Part shown: in pieces, positions 9,098-17,260 of the stretch
Layout: each line of letters starts with the position of its first letter
Position numbering within the stretch: the stretch's first letter is position 1
From: Paraburkholderia sartisoli
GTDB taxonomy: Bacteria; Pseudomonadota; Gammaproteobacteria; Burkholderiales; Burkholderiaceae
DNA length: 64,000 nucleotides
NCBI RefSeq assembly: GCF_900107685.1
Contig: NZ_FNRQ01000002.1
Span: 496,001-560,000 of the forward strand
Direction of reading: 5' to 3'
Notes under the pieces: generated by a model
Told to the model about the DNA's origin: nothing
What the model saw: only the letters and a program-made list of their open reading frames with translations
Databases searched by the model: none
Program-made: the position numbers and the translations under genes

Positions 9098-10798
9098 CTA
9101 TACGGTCAGCTTATGGCCGGATGCATGCCGCGCCGCGATCACGCCGAAAACCAGCGCCGGGCCGAGCGTGATGCCAGGCCCGGGGTACGCGCCGTTCATC
9201 ACGGCGTGCATGTCGTTGCCGCACGCGTAGAGTCCGTCGACCGGCGTGCCGTCCGCGCGCAGCACGCGCGCATGTTCATCGGTGACGAGGCCGGCGGCCA
9301 TGCCGAGGTCGGCGGGAAACACGCAGACCGCGTGGAAAGGGCCCTGCTCGATCGGCGCAACGCAGGGATTGTGCTTGTGATCGCCATCGCCCAGATGGCG
9401 CTGGTAGATGTCGCCGCCTCGACCGAATTCGTCGTCGCGCCCTTCTCTTGCGTCGGCGTTGAAGCGCTGCACGGTATGAAGAAGCGCCGCGCGGGGGACG
9501 CCGATGCTGTCGGCCAGCGCGTCGAGCGTGTGCGCTTTCTTGAGGTAGCCACTCGCGACGTCGCGCCGGGTCGACAGCGCGAACGGACGCACGCGGCCGA
9601 GCCCGTATTTCCAGAGAAAACGGCTGTCGCAGATGAGCCATGCAGGAATCGCGGCGTCCGCATGGCGAAGCTGGGCACGCACGAACTCGTGATACGAGAC
9701 TGCTTCGTTGACGAACCGTTTGCCGTGCTGGTCCACCGCGATCAATCCCGGTTTCGCGCGATCCGTCACGGTGTGCGGAAACATGGCGGAGGTGCCGTCC
9801 TCGCGTTGCCAGCAGGACACCGGCACCCAGAACGCAAGCGCGTCGTCCACGCCTTGCGACGGCGGGCTCAACGCCGCGCCCGCCGCCTGCGCGAGGCGCA
9901 CGCCGCCCTGCTGCGCGCGTGCATCCACGGTGGCCGATCTGTGCCCGGCATGGGCCGGCACGAACGAGGCACGCAGCGCTGGATCGTGTGAGATACCGCC
10001 CGTCGCGAGCACGACTGCTCGCGCGCGCACGGTCCTTTCGTGACCGTCGATGCGCACGTCGAGTCCGGTCACGCGGCCATCTTCGAGTACGAGTCGTTCG
10101 ACGCGCGCGTTCAGTGCGATCTCGACGTGCAGATCGCGCGCCGACTTGAACAGCCTCGCGACCAGCGCGTTGCCCAGCACGAGCGTCGTGCCGCGATGCG
10201 CACGCAGGCGCTGCAACGCGTATTTGCCGGTCAGCTTGAGCACGTCCCATGTCGCAGCGGGCGACTTTCCGATCCGGCGCAGCTTTGGGATGTCTTCGCG
10301 GCCGATCATCATGCCACCGAACAACATGAACTCGGGCAGCGGATCGCGCAGCAGCGCAAAATCCTCGCCGAGTTCGCGGCCATCGAATGGAACGGGTTCG
10401 AGCACGCGCCCGCCTGCCGTCGCGCCGGGAAGGTCGGGGTAGTAGTCGGGATAGCGGCGCACCGGCCTTAGCTTCAGCGCGGTATGGGCTTCGAGGTAAC
10501 GGATTGCGGCGTCGCCGTCACGAAGAAAGGCGCGCATCCTCGCATCATGCGTCGCGGCGGGCACGGTCTGCTCGATGTAGCGACGGGCCATCTCGTCGCT
10601 GTCATCGAGGCCGCATTCCTTCATCTTGTGGTTCGCGGGAATCCACACCATGCCGCCGGAGATCGCGGAGGTACCGCCAATCCGGCCGGTATGCTCGACC
10701 AGCAGTACGCGAGCGCCTTGCGCCGCACCAGCGCATGCGGCCGCGAGCCCCGCAGCGCCCGCCCCAACGACAACCAGATCGTAGTTTTCATCAATCAT
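9098..10798 (-). CDS. FAD-dependent dehydrogenase of the 3-ketosteroid dehydrogenase/fumarate reductase flavoprotein family
   Basis: 566 residues. The N-terminus carries the dinucleotide fold VVVGAGAAGLAAA (residues about 8-20) with an acidic end of strand two (LLVEH), then GGTSAISGGMVW, the FAD-site pattern of KstD and FrdA-like flavoproteins. A second FAD signature, LYACGND, with GAYPGPGITLGPALVFG, closes the protein. These enzymes introduce or reduce carbon-carbon double bonds. It is the promoter-proximal gene of the 1-10.8 kb operon. Substrate is unknown. The GTGACG before the ATG at 10798 is a weak ribosome site. Confidence 0.85.
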   Translation of the reverse strand: MIDENYDLVVVGAGAAGLAAACAGAAQGARVLLVEHTGRIGGTSAISGGMVWIPANHKMKECGLDDSDEMARRYIEQTVPAATHDARMRAFLRDGDAAIRYLEAHTALKLRPVRRYPDYYPDLPGATAGGRVLEPVPFDGRELGEDFALLRDPLPEFMLFGGMMIGREDIPKLRRIGKSPAATWDVLKLTGKYALQRLRAHRGTTLVLGNALVARLFKSARDLHVEIALNARVERLVLEDGRVTGLDVRIDGHERTVRARAVVLATGGISHDPALRASFVPAHAGHRSATVDARAQQGGVRLAQAAGAALSPPSQGVDDALAFWVPVSCWQREDGTSAMFPHTVTDRAKPGLIAVDQHGKRFVNEAVSYHEFVRAQLRHADAAIPAWLICDSRFLWKYGLGRVRPFALSTRRDVASGYLKKAHTLDALADSIGVPRAALLHTVQRFNADAREGRDDEFGRGGDIYQRHLGDGDHKHNPCVAPIEQGPFHAVCVFPADLGMAAGLVTDEHARVLRADGTPVDGLYACGNDMHAVMNGAYPGPGITLGPALVFGVIAARHASGHKLTV

Positions 10799-10847
10799 GG
10801 TGACGCAGTGTAAGCTTGCGAGCCGCGAGGACGGGACTACCGATTTC

Positions 10848-10862
10848 CGATAGCGGTTATCG
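10848..10862. promoter_or_regulatory. Inverted repeat CGATA-N5-TATCG upstream of the catabolic operon
   Basis: Perfect five-base arms around GCGGT lie 50 bp upstream of the first operon start. A transcription-factor operator is plausible from position alone. No regulator gene for this operon is present in the window. Confidence 0.35.
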
Positions 10863-11174
10863 CTTTCTGCTATGGCTGTCTGTTTTGCGCGGCGGGCGTT
10901 TCGTTTGCACACGATGACGACTGGAATCCGCGGCGCGGGTGCAAAGCGGTGGTGTGGTCGCCTCTCTTGTAGATTTGTCGAACGAAGACAGCGAGGGCCA
11001 CGGATGATGAAAAGCGCTCAGGGCGCTTGCATAGGTTATGCGATGGAATGGTTTGATGCCGGAGAGGAAGCGGTCAACCTCTCCCATGAGAACACGAGCT
11101 ATCGGACTGCCCGACGAAATCTTAATTGAGCCTCGCAAGGCCGACGTTCGCAACGTGCCGTCGCGGCACGCAGG

Positions 11175-11206
11175 AAAAAACGGATCCGGTTGAGGACACC
11201 GGATCC
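11175..11206 (-). terminator. Rho-independent terminator on the minus strand
   Basis: Perfect 9-bp stem (GGATCCGGT at 11182-11190 and ACCGGATCC at 11198-11206) with a 7-nt loop, followed on the minus strand by six T residues (11175-11180). No minus-strand gene ends here, so it would end an unannotated transcript or attenuate one running into the operon at 10798. Confidence 0.6.
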
Positions 11207-11705
11207 CAAAAGGTCGTCCCCAGCACAAAACCCGGGGGACGTCCGGACGTTTCGCCTGTCAACGCTGGCAGGCAACCTTAAGCTAATTTATTTCGCCTTC
11301 CTTAAACGAGGCTTAAGCAACGAGATTCGTTGACCGAAACCTGCTCTCGCGAGACAAATGTTTCAGAACCCTTTCACCGTGCTGATTCCGGTTCAATAAG
11401 GCTCGCTGATCGTGAACCGAGGTGGCATTATTCATGTCGAAATGACAGGTCACATAAGACTCGTTATAGATCGCGGGCCAGACATCGAACCCGTTGTTTA
11501 CTGGAATCGTGAGTGGCCTTTAACCCGTGCTTAAGAGTACGATGAAGCGTGGCAACCAGCCGGGATTAAAAAGAGGCGAAATTGCCTGCCCCATGTCGTA
11601 GAGTATCGAAGGTTGAAACCTGAATCTCTGTCTTGCGTATCAATCGAATAACGTCGTCCGTAACGTCAACCTATCCCCGCTCTCGAGCGGTAACAGTAGT
11701 CCTGT

Positions 11706-11725
11706 GAAGGCGCGATGGCGCCTTC
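11706..11725 (+). promoter_or_regulatory. Hairpin in the leader of the Pal-like lipoprotein gene
   Basis: GAAGGCGC and GCGCCTTC form a perfect 8-bp stem with a GATG loop, five bases before the ribosome site AGAGGAGA of the gene at 11744. It may stabilise the message or modulate access to the ribosome site. Function is inferred from position only. Confidence 0.45.
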
Positions 11726-11743
11726 GGTCAGAGGAGACCTGCC

Positions 11744-12247
11744 ATGACCAGGATTGGATTCTGCGCAGCCATGCTCATGGCGAGCGTTCTTGCCGGGTGT
11801 CATTCGGGTGTAAAGATGAACGAGCAGGGAGGCGCCACTCAGGGCAACGCCGCAAGCAGTCAGCCGGCAAATGTCGGACCCACGGTAGTCGACGAACTGA
11901 ATAATCCCAATGGGCCGCTTGCGAAGCGAAGCATCTATTTCGATTTCGACAGCTATACGGTCAAGAGCGACTATCAACCGCTGCTTGAAGCCCATGCGAA
12001 GTATCTCAGAGCCCATCCGGATCATCATGTGCGGATTCAGGGCAACACCGACGAACGCGGAACAAGTGAATACAACCTTGCGCTGGGTGAAAAGCGCTCG
12101 GAAGCGGTACTCCACGATCTGGAGACGCTGGGCGTTCCCGACTCGCAACTAGAGGCGGTTAGCTTCGGGAAAGAAAAGCCGGTTGCCCTGGGTCACGACG
12201 AGGCATCGTGGGCGCAGAACCGGCGGGCAGATCTGGCTTATCAGTAA
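11744..12247 (+). CDS. Pal/OmpA-family peptidoglycan-associated lipoprotein
   Basis: 167 residues. A lipoprotein signal ends in LAGC, so Cys19 would be lipidated. A Gln/Ala/Gly-rich linker is followed by an OmpA-like peptidoglycan-binding domain (about 60-167) with IYFDFDSYTV, NTDERGTSEYN and the closing RRADLAYQ, all close to Pal. It should sit in the outer membrane facing the periplasm and bind peptidoglycan. The tol genes are absent, so it is a stand-alone Pal paralogue. The ribosome site is AGAGGAGA, with a hairpin just upstream. Confidence 0.9.
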   Translation: MTRIGFCAAMLMASVLAGCHSGVKMNEQGGATQGNAASSQPANVGPTVVDELNNPNGPLAKRSIYFDFDSYTVKSDYQPLLEAHAKYLRAHPDHHVRIQGNTDERGTSEYNLALGEKRSEAVLHDLETLGVPDSQLEAVSFGKEKPVALGHDEASWAQNRRADLAYQ

Positions 12248-12289
12248 GTCCGCGTGCCTGAAAAAACGCGATCGGCCACTAAAGAATGA

Positions 12290-12410
12290 AAGGGACTTCC
12301 CCGCCCCGAGGCTGCGGCGGAAGCCACGGGACGGGGAGTGGCGCTTTCTTTGCTTACATTTCTTTGCGGCGGCAAAGAAAGTGCCTGCCCCGCACAAGGG
12401 CGAACGCTAA
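12290..12410. repeat. Burkholderia-type extragenic repeat with hairpin core
   Basis: The core is a perfect 9-bp inverted repeat, TTTCTTTGC (12359-12367) and GCAAAGAAA (12372-12380), preceded by a direct copy of CTTTCTTTGC. The flanks GTGGCG and GTGCCTGCCCCGCAC match from memory a sequence scattered through Burkholderia and Paraburkholderia genomes. It lies between convergent genes and may serve as a bidirectional terminator. Copy number cannot be tested here. Confidence 0.6.
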
Positions 12411-12489
12411 TAGACCACGAAGAAAACAACGAAAGGCCAACGCCGCAGGCAAACAAACCAACAAAGCGCCAGCCCCCCAAACAAAAACC

Positions 12490-13971
12490 TCAAACCACCA
12501 CGCCCCCCCTTCGCGGCAACAAAACCGACACAACAAACCCAACCACAACATTAGCCACCAACGCAATCAACCCGATATAAACCGGATAGCTGGCATCGCC
12601 GATATGAAGCGCAAACACCGGCTTAAGCCCTTGCGAAATGGCCATTCCTGTCCCGATCACAATCCCGACAAGCCACCCAAGAAACAACCCCGGCGTATTC
12701 AGCCGCCGCGTATACAAGGAAAACACAATAGCCGGGAAAATCTGCAAAATCCAGACCCCACCCAGCAACTGCAAATCAATCGCATACTGCGTCGGCAAAA
12801 ACACAATAAACAACAGCGCGCCGAACTTCACGACCAGCGAAACGATCTTCGCAGTCGATGCCTCCGCCTCAGGCGTGATATTCGGCGAGACGAGCGGACG
12901 CCACAAATTCCGCGTGAACAGATTGGCCGCGCCAATCGACATGATCGCGGCGGGCACCAATGCGCTAATCGCAATGGCCGCGGCCGCAAAGCCGACGAAC
13001 CACGACGGGAACAGCGTGTTGAACAGCGCCGGCACCATGTCGGACGCCGACTTCACATGCACGCCGGCCGCAATCGCCATATAGCCGAGCAACGCAATCA
13101 ACCCCAGCAACAACGTGTACGCCGGCAGAAAAATCGCGTTCTTGCGCACCGTGTTCGCCGACGAGGACGACAATACCGCTGTCATCGTATGCGGATACAT
13201 GAACGCCGCCAGTGCCGAGCCCAAAGCCAGCGATGCATAAGCGGTGAATTGCGCCGGCTTCAGAATAATCCCGGTTGCGCCGCCCTTGGCCTTGAAATAC
13301 GTATCGGCTGCATCGAACACGTGCGCGTAGCCGCCGAGCTTCGCAGGAATCAGCCAGACCGCGGCGATCACGACGATGTAGATCATGATGTCCTTGACGA
13401 ACGCGATCATCGCCGGCGCCCGCAAACCGCTTGCATACGTGTACAGCGCAAGAATCACGAAGGCGACGATCAGCGGCATTTCCCCGCTCACGCCGAGCCC
13501 CTTGATCACCACCTGCATACCCACCAGCTGTAGCGCGATATACGGCATCGTCGCGACGATACCCGTGATCGCAACCGCAGCAGGGAACCACTTGCCGCCG
13601 TATTCACCCTGCACGTAATCCGCTGCCGTGATGTGGTTCTTCGCGTGAGCGATCTTCCACAGCTTCGGCATCACCGCGAACACGAACGGATAGACAATGA
13701 TCGTGTACGGCAACGCAAAAAAGCCATACGCCCCCACCGAATACACCAGTGCGGGCACCGCGATCACTGTATAGGCGGTATAGAAGTCGCCCCCCACGAG
13801 GAACCACGAAATCACCGTGCCGAACTGACGGCCGCCCAGGCCCCACTCGTGCAATTGCGTCAGGTCGCCCCGCTTCCAGCGCGCGGCGAAAAAACCGATC
13901 ACGGTGACGAGCGCAAAGAAGGCGATAAAGACGGTCATCGCGACCGGGTTCACAGGATTGACATCGCTCAT
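12490..13971 (-). CDS. Sodium:solute symporter (SSF family), monocarboxylate type
   Basis: 493 residues with about 13 hydrophobic segments. The SSF landmarks are GGRQFGTVISWFLVGGDFYT near the N-terminus and the conserved helix GFAAAAIAISALVPAAIMSIGAA. The pairing with a DUF3311 protein and a divergent kinase/regulator is the layout of rhizobial MctP (lactate, pyruvate, alanine uptake). The start at 13971 overlaps the DUF3311 stop by four bases, whereas a longer frame would run into that gene. Its last ~25 codons and the 3' flank are extremely G/T-rich on the coding strand, unlike the rest. Confidence 0.9.
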   Translation of the reverse strand: MSDVNPVNPVAMTVFIAFFALVTVIGFFAARWKRGDLTQLHEWGLGGRQFGTVISWFLVGGDFYTAYTVIAVPALVYSVGAYGFFALPYTIIVYPFVFAVMPKLWKIAHAKNHITAADYVQGEYGGKWFPAAVAITGIVATMPYIALQLVGMQVVIKGLGVSGEMPLIVAFVILALYTYASGLRAPAMIAFVKDIMIYIVVIAAVWLIPAKLGGYAHVFDAADTYFKAKGGATGIILKPAQFTAYASLALGSALAAFMYPHTMTAVLSSSSANTVRKNAIFLPAYTLLLGLIALLGYMAIAAGVHVKSASDMVPALFNTLFPSWFVGFAAAAIAISALVPAAIMSIGAANLFTRNLWRPLVSPNITPEAEASTAKIVSLVVKFGALLFIVFLPTQYAIDLQLLGGVWILQIFPAIVFSLYTRRLNTPGLFLGWLVGIVIGTGMAISQGLKPVFALHIGDASYPVYIGLIALVANVVVGFVVSVLLPRRGGVVV

Positions 13972-14165
13972 TTGACACCTCGATACACGACGTAAATCAG
14001 TAACGAGGTCAACGGAACCCACAAGAACTGATACCAGTAGAAGAACGGAAAGCCAGCGAACGAGGGACGCGTGTCGTTATAGAACGGCAACCACAGTAAC
14101 GCGATGTACGGGATCAGCAGGATAAGCCATAGCCATGAACGGCCGGTGGATTGAGAGGTCTCCAC
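13968..14165 (-). CDS. DUF3311 small membrane protein, symporter partner
   Basis: 65 residues with two hydrophobic helices (WLWLILLIPYIALLWLPFY and the WYQFLWVPLTSLLIYVVY stretch). It matches the DUF3311 family, usually encoded directly upstream of SSF symporters and thought to be a small accessory subunit. It overlaps the symporter start (ATGA), so equal production is likely. Confidence 0.85.
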   Translation of the reverse strand: METSQSTGRSWLWLILLIPYIALLWLPFYNDTRPSFAGFPFFYWYQFLWVPLTSLLIYVVYRGVK

Positions 14166-14389
14166 ACACGTCTCCTAAGTCTGTTATTGAAACCGCGCGC
14201 CGTGGCTTGTGGCCGGGCACGCGGAAAACCGGTTACCTGATATTGGACGGCAAAACCGGCGCTTGCTTTTTGCACGGCGCCAGAGCGCGGCCGCCGATAC
14301 AACCCCGGCGCATCGAACGCACGCCGAAAGGCGCGACACGCTGCGGGGATGTAGTATTCGCCTTCGTGAACGTCCTCACAAGCGCGCAA

Positions 14390-14420
14390 CTACGTAAGCC
14401 GGCTACGTACTACTACGTAG
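14390..14420. promoter_or_regulatory. Three CTACGTA boxes in the symporter/kinase divergent region
   Basis: CTACGTA occurs at 14390-14396, 14403-14409 and 14413-14419. The last is part of the palindrome CTACGTAG. The cluster lies 22-52 bp before the kinase start and upstream of the divergent DUF3311-symporter pair. A binding site for the LuxR-type regulator at 15854 is the natural guess. Confidence 0.5.
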
Positions 14421-14441
14421 CCGTTCGCCGGCCTTTCAACG

Positions 14442-15851
14442 ATGAAACTCAAAGCAAAGATTGTCCTGCTGGCGATCGTGCCCTTTCTGGCGGCCATCGT
14501 CAGCATTGAAACCGGCGTACGCCGGGAAGCCACGGCACTCGCCGAAACGCAGCACGCGACCACCCAGGCGGCGTATATAGCCAGCAAGGAAATCGAACTC
14601 AAGCACTACGTCGAGCTTGCGACCACGGCGATCGCCCCGCTCTACAACGCCGGCCACGACAATGCGCGCGACGATGCGATGCTGCGTACCCGCGCGCTCG
14701 ACATCCTCGGGAAAATGGATTTCGGCAAGGACGGCTACTTCTTCGTCTACGACATGCACGGCCGTTCGCTAATGCATCCGCGCGAGCCCGACCTCGTCGG
14801 ACGCGACCTATGGGCGCTGCGCGATCCGCAGGGCACGCCGACGATCCAGCAGTTGCTCGCCGCGGCCTCGCGAGGCGGCGGTTACGTGCGTTACGTGTGG
14901 CATCGTCCGTCGACGGGCAAGCTCGCGTCGAAACTCGGCTACGTGGTGCCGCTCGAACGCTGGGGCTGGATGATCGGCACCGGCATCTATCTCGACGATA
15001 TCGACGCGACGCTCGCGCACATCGATCAGCGCGCGGCGGCCAACATCGATCGCACAATGCAATGGATCGACGGCATCGCCGTGGCCGGACTCGCCGTGAT
15101 CGCATTGTGTGCACTGGTGCTCAACGTCACCGAATATCGCAGCGCGGATGCCAAACTGAAGCGGCTCGCACAACAGGTGGTCGATTCGCAGGAAAACGAA
15201 CGGGCGCGGTTGTCGCGTGAATTGCACGACGGCATCAGTCAGATGATGGTCTCCGTGAAGCTGTTGCTCGAATCGGCGCTGGCACGTCTGGAACGCAGCG
15301 ACGTGCGTGTGCCGGCAGCGGAAGCCGCGCTATCGACCAGCGTCGCGCGCATCGGCGATACCTTGCGTGAAGTGCGCCGCATTTCTCACGCGCTGCGTCC
15401 ATCAATGCTCGATGACCTCGGCGTAGCGGCCGCACTGGAGCAACTCACGCGCGAGTTGAGCGACGAGTCGGGTATCCAGATCGGTTTCACGCAGATCCCG
15501 CACACCCACGCCGTGTCTTTGCCGGAAGCGGTCAACACCGTGCTGTTCCGCATCGCCCAGGAAGCGCTGACGAATATCGTGCGGCACGCACACGCGTCCA
15601 GCGCAGCGCTTTCGCTGGAAGTATCGAACGACGCCGTTACGCTAACGATCTCCGACAATGGGCACGGTTTCGACGTGACGCACGCACTCGTCAGTCCACG
15701 CGCAGGCGTGGGCCTGCGCAATATGCGCGAGCGGCTGGACGCACTGGGCGGCAGGCTGTCGCTCAGTTCGCAAGCCGGCCATACGATCGTGACCGCGCGC
15801 GTGCCGGTCGTTGCGTCTGCGCTTCAATCGCCAGCCGTGCCGGAGATCTGA
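14442..15851 (+). CDS. Sensor histidine kinase with Cache domain (NarL/MctS type)
   Basis: 469 residues. TM helix 1 (about 6-22), periplasmic Cache-type sensor (about 30-195, with GYFFVYDMHGRSLMHP and WGWMIGTGIYLDDID), TM helix 2 (about 209-229), then a HisKA_3 dimerisation domain with phospho-acceptor His262 in SRELHDGISQ. The HATPase domain has NIVRHAHA (N box), ISDNGHGFD and GVGLRNMRERL. It is followed two bases later by its response regulator. Divergent to the symporter, it probably senses a small carboxylate outside the cell, by analogy with MctS. Confidence 0.92.
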   Translation: MKLKAKIVLLAIVPFLAAIVSIETGVRREATALAETQHATTQAAYIASKEIELKHYVELATTAIAPLYNAGHDNARDDAMLRTRALDILGKMDFGKDGYFFVYDMHGRSLMHPREPDLVGRDLWALRDPQGTPTIQQLLAAASRGGGYVRYVWHRPSTGKLASKLGYVVPLERWGWMIGTGIYLDDIDATLAHIDQRAAANIDRTMQWIDGIAVAGLAVIALCALVLNVTEYRSADAKLKRLAQQVVDSQENERARLSRELHDGISQMMVSVKLLLESALARLERSDVRVPAAEAALSTSVARIGDTLREVRRISHALRPSMLDDLGVAAALEQLTRELSDESGIQIGFTQIPHTHAVSLPEAVNTVLFRIAQEALTNIVRHAHASSAALSLEVSNDAVTLTISDNGHGFDVTHALVSPRAGVGLRNMRERLDALGGRLSLSSQAGHTIVTARVPVVASALQSPAVPEI

Positions 15852-15853
15852 CT

Positions 15854-16501
15854 ATGAACGGCCTGTCGCTCGCTATCGCACGTTTGATTCTGGTCGACGA
15901 TCACCCACTTGTGCGCGATGGTTTGCGCGCCCGGCTCGAAGCCGTGCGCAACATCGAAATCGTCGGCGAGGCGGGCAATGCGCAAGAAGCGCTCGCACTC
16001 GCGGCCAGCCACGAACCGCACCTGGTGTTGATGGACGTCGGGATGAGCGGGATGAACGGCATCGCGCTGGCCGGCATGTTTCATGAGCGCTTCCCGGCAA
16101 TACGCGTGCTGATGCTGTCCATGCACGACAATCTCGAGTACGTGACCCAGGCGGTACGCGCGGGCGCCAGCGGCTATGTGCTGAAGGACTCGCCCGCCAC
16201 CGAAATCATTCAGGCGATCAGCGCGGTGCTGGAAGGCAAGACGTTCTTCAGCGCGGGGCTGGGCGCGCGATTGATTCAGGCATCGGCGACTCAATCGCCC
16301 ATTGAACGGCTCACGCCACGTGAACGCGATATTCTCGATGCGCTCGCGGAAGGCCTTTCAAGCAAGCAGATCGCTCAACGCAACGACCTGTCGGTGCGCA
16401 CGGTAGAAACGCATCGGCTGAATCTGAAACGCAAGCTCGATATCGAAGGCCAGGCCGAGTTGATCAAGTTCGCCGTCGAGAACCGGCGTAAAAGCCAATG
16501 A
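15854..16501 (+). CDS. LuxR/NarL-family response regulator
   Basis: 215 residues. The receiver domain (1-125) has the acidic pair DD in LILVDDHP, phospho-acceptor Asp61 in VLMDVGMSG and the Lys of YVLKDS. The C-terminal LuxR helix-turn-helix (about 150-210) contains LTPRERDILDALAEG and SVRTVETHRLNLKRKL. It starts two bases after the kinase stop, so the pair forms one operon. It likely activates the divergent symporter through the CTACGTA boxes, which is inference from layout. Confidence 0.92.
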   Translation: MNGLSLAIARLILVDDHPLVRDGLRARLEAVRNIEIVGEAGNAQEALALAASHEPHLVLMDVGMSGMNGIALAGMFHERFPAIRVLMLSMHDNLEYVTQAVRAGASGYVLKDSPATEIIQAISAVLEGKTFFSAGLGARLIQASATQSPIERLTPRERDILDALAEGLSSKQIAQRNDLSVRTVETHRLNLKRKLDIEGQAELIKFAVENRRKSQ

Positions 16502-16597
16502 GGTTCTGAGCCACCGCTGCATAATCTCAACTGTGTAGTCGAGAATCAAAACCGTCGATCCGTCTATCCCACGCTCAAAACGCCGGAGCCCAAGACG

Positions 16598-17143
16598 ATG
16601 AAACGCCCGATCCAACTTTCTCTGTTCAGTCTGCTGCTCTGCCTGGCTGCAATTCACGCCCACGCCGCCGACGCGCAGCGCGCCAATCGTGGTCACGACC
16701 CGTTCTTTCAGATATCCCGAGCGATCAGCGAATGTCCGGTGCCGTTAGGCCCACTCGAGACCGTGCAGGAATGGCTCGACGACAGCCATTACCGGATCGA
16801 GCGCGGCAATAGCTGCTGGGTGGAAGGCCGTTGCCGCCTGTCGAATGCGTACCTCTACGATGCGGAAATCGCCGACGCCGTCCAACGGCGTCTCACCAAC
16901 ATCAACCACGCGACTCATTGGCGCGAACAGTCGACGCTGTGGCTCACACTGCAACGCCGCTTCATTTACGTGCAGGGCTGCGTCGCGCCGGGCTTCGACA
17001 AACAGACGTTCTTCGCGGAACTCGCAAAGACCGCGGACGTCGATCGCGTGATCGACGACACCACAACCAATCCGCACGCAGCGTCGCTCCCCTATAAGAC
17101 GCTTGCGGATCCGGACAAACCCGTGATCGATCCGGGCAACTAG
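16598..17143 (+). CDS. Secreted protein with BON-like C-terminal region
   Basis: 181 residues with a clear signal peptide (MKRPIQLSLFSLLLCLAAIHAHA). Residues about 80-160 show the BON-domain rhythm (a helix such as DAEIADAVQRRL, a strand pattern LQRRFIYVQGCV, and the later DVDRVIDDT). BON proteins sit in the periplasm and bind membranes or other molecules. Four Cys residues could form disulphides. It follows the two-component operon after about 100 bp. Function is unknown and the BON match is moderate. Confidence 0.65.
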   Translation: MKRPIQLSLFSLLLCLAAIHAHAADAQRANRGHDPFFQISRAISECPVPLGPLETVQEWLDDSHYRIERGNSCWVEGRCRLSNAYLYDAEIADAVQRRLTNINHATHWREQSTLWLTLQRRFIYVQGCVAPGFDKQTFFAELAKTADVDRVIDDTTTNPHAASLPYKTLADPDKPVIDPGN

Positions 17144-17146
17144 ATA

Positions 17147-17260
17147 CTATGTGGGAGGGGCTGTGTCAGGCGTATCCATTTGCGTGCTCCTTCGGAGAAA
17201 ACGAGTGTGCAAGCCCCGTTTTACCCCAGTCGGGCTTTCTGTCGCTGCCCTCCCACATAG
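17147..17260. repeat. 114-bp element bounded by 13-bp perfect inverted repeats
   Basis: CTATGTGGGAGGG (17147-17159) and its exact complement CCCTCCCACATAG (17248-17260) bound a 114-bp segment starting three bases after the stop of the BON-like gene. Inside are smaller stems (CTCC/GGAG around TTC, and AAGCCC/GGGCTT). It could be a MITE-like insertion or a large structured 3' UTR. No clear target duplication is visible. Confidence 0.55.

Larger units (their letters stand above)
10799..11743. other. Long intergenic region without a convincing gene
   Basis: About 945 bp between the catabolic operon and the Pal-like lipoprotein. It holds the inverted repeat at 10848, a 12-bp palindrome ACGTCCGGACGT near 11239, a plus-strand hairpin GCCTGTCA/TGGCAGGC near 11255-11274, a minus-strand terminator-like hairpin at 11175-11206 and a hairpin at 11706-11725. 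Open frames here show no recognisable protein features. Confidence 0.6.

Noticed and set aside
10857..11228. 123-residue minus-strand frame upstream of the catabolic operon
   Set aside because: It contains the terminator hairpin and has no recognisable features.
12286..13533. Long plus-strand open frame
   Set aside because: It overlaps the symporter gene on the opposite strand, is extremely rich in Arg, Gln, His and Asn, and lacks any motif. It is a shadow of the GC-rich codons.
17147..17260. Glycine riboswitch-like CCGAAGGAGC on the minus strand
   Set aside because: The other conserved parts of the aptamer are absent.
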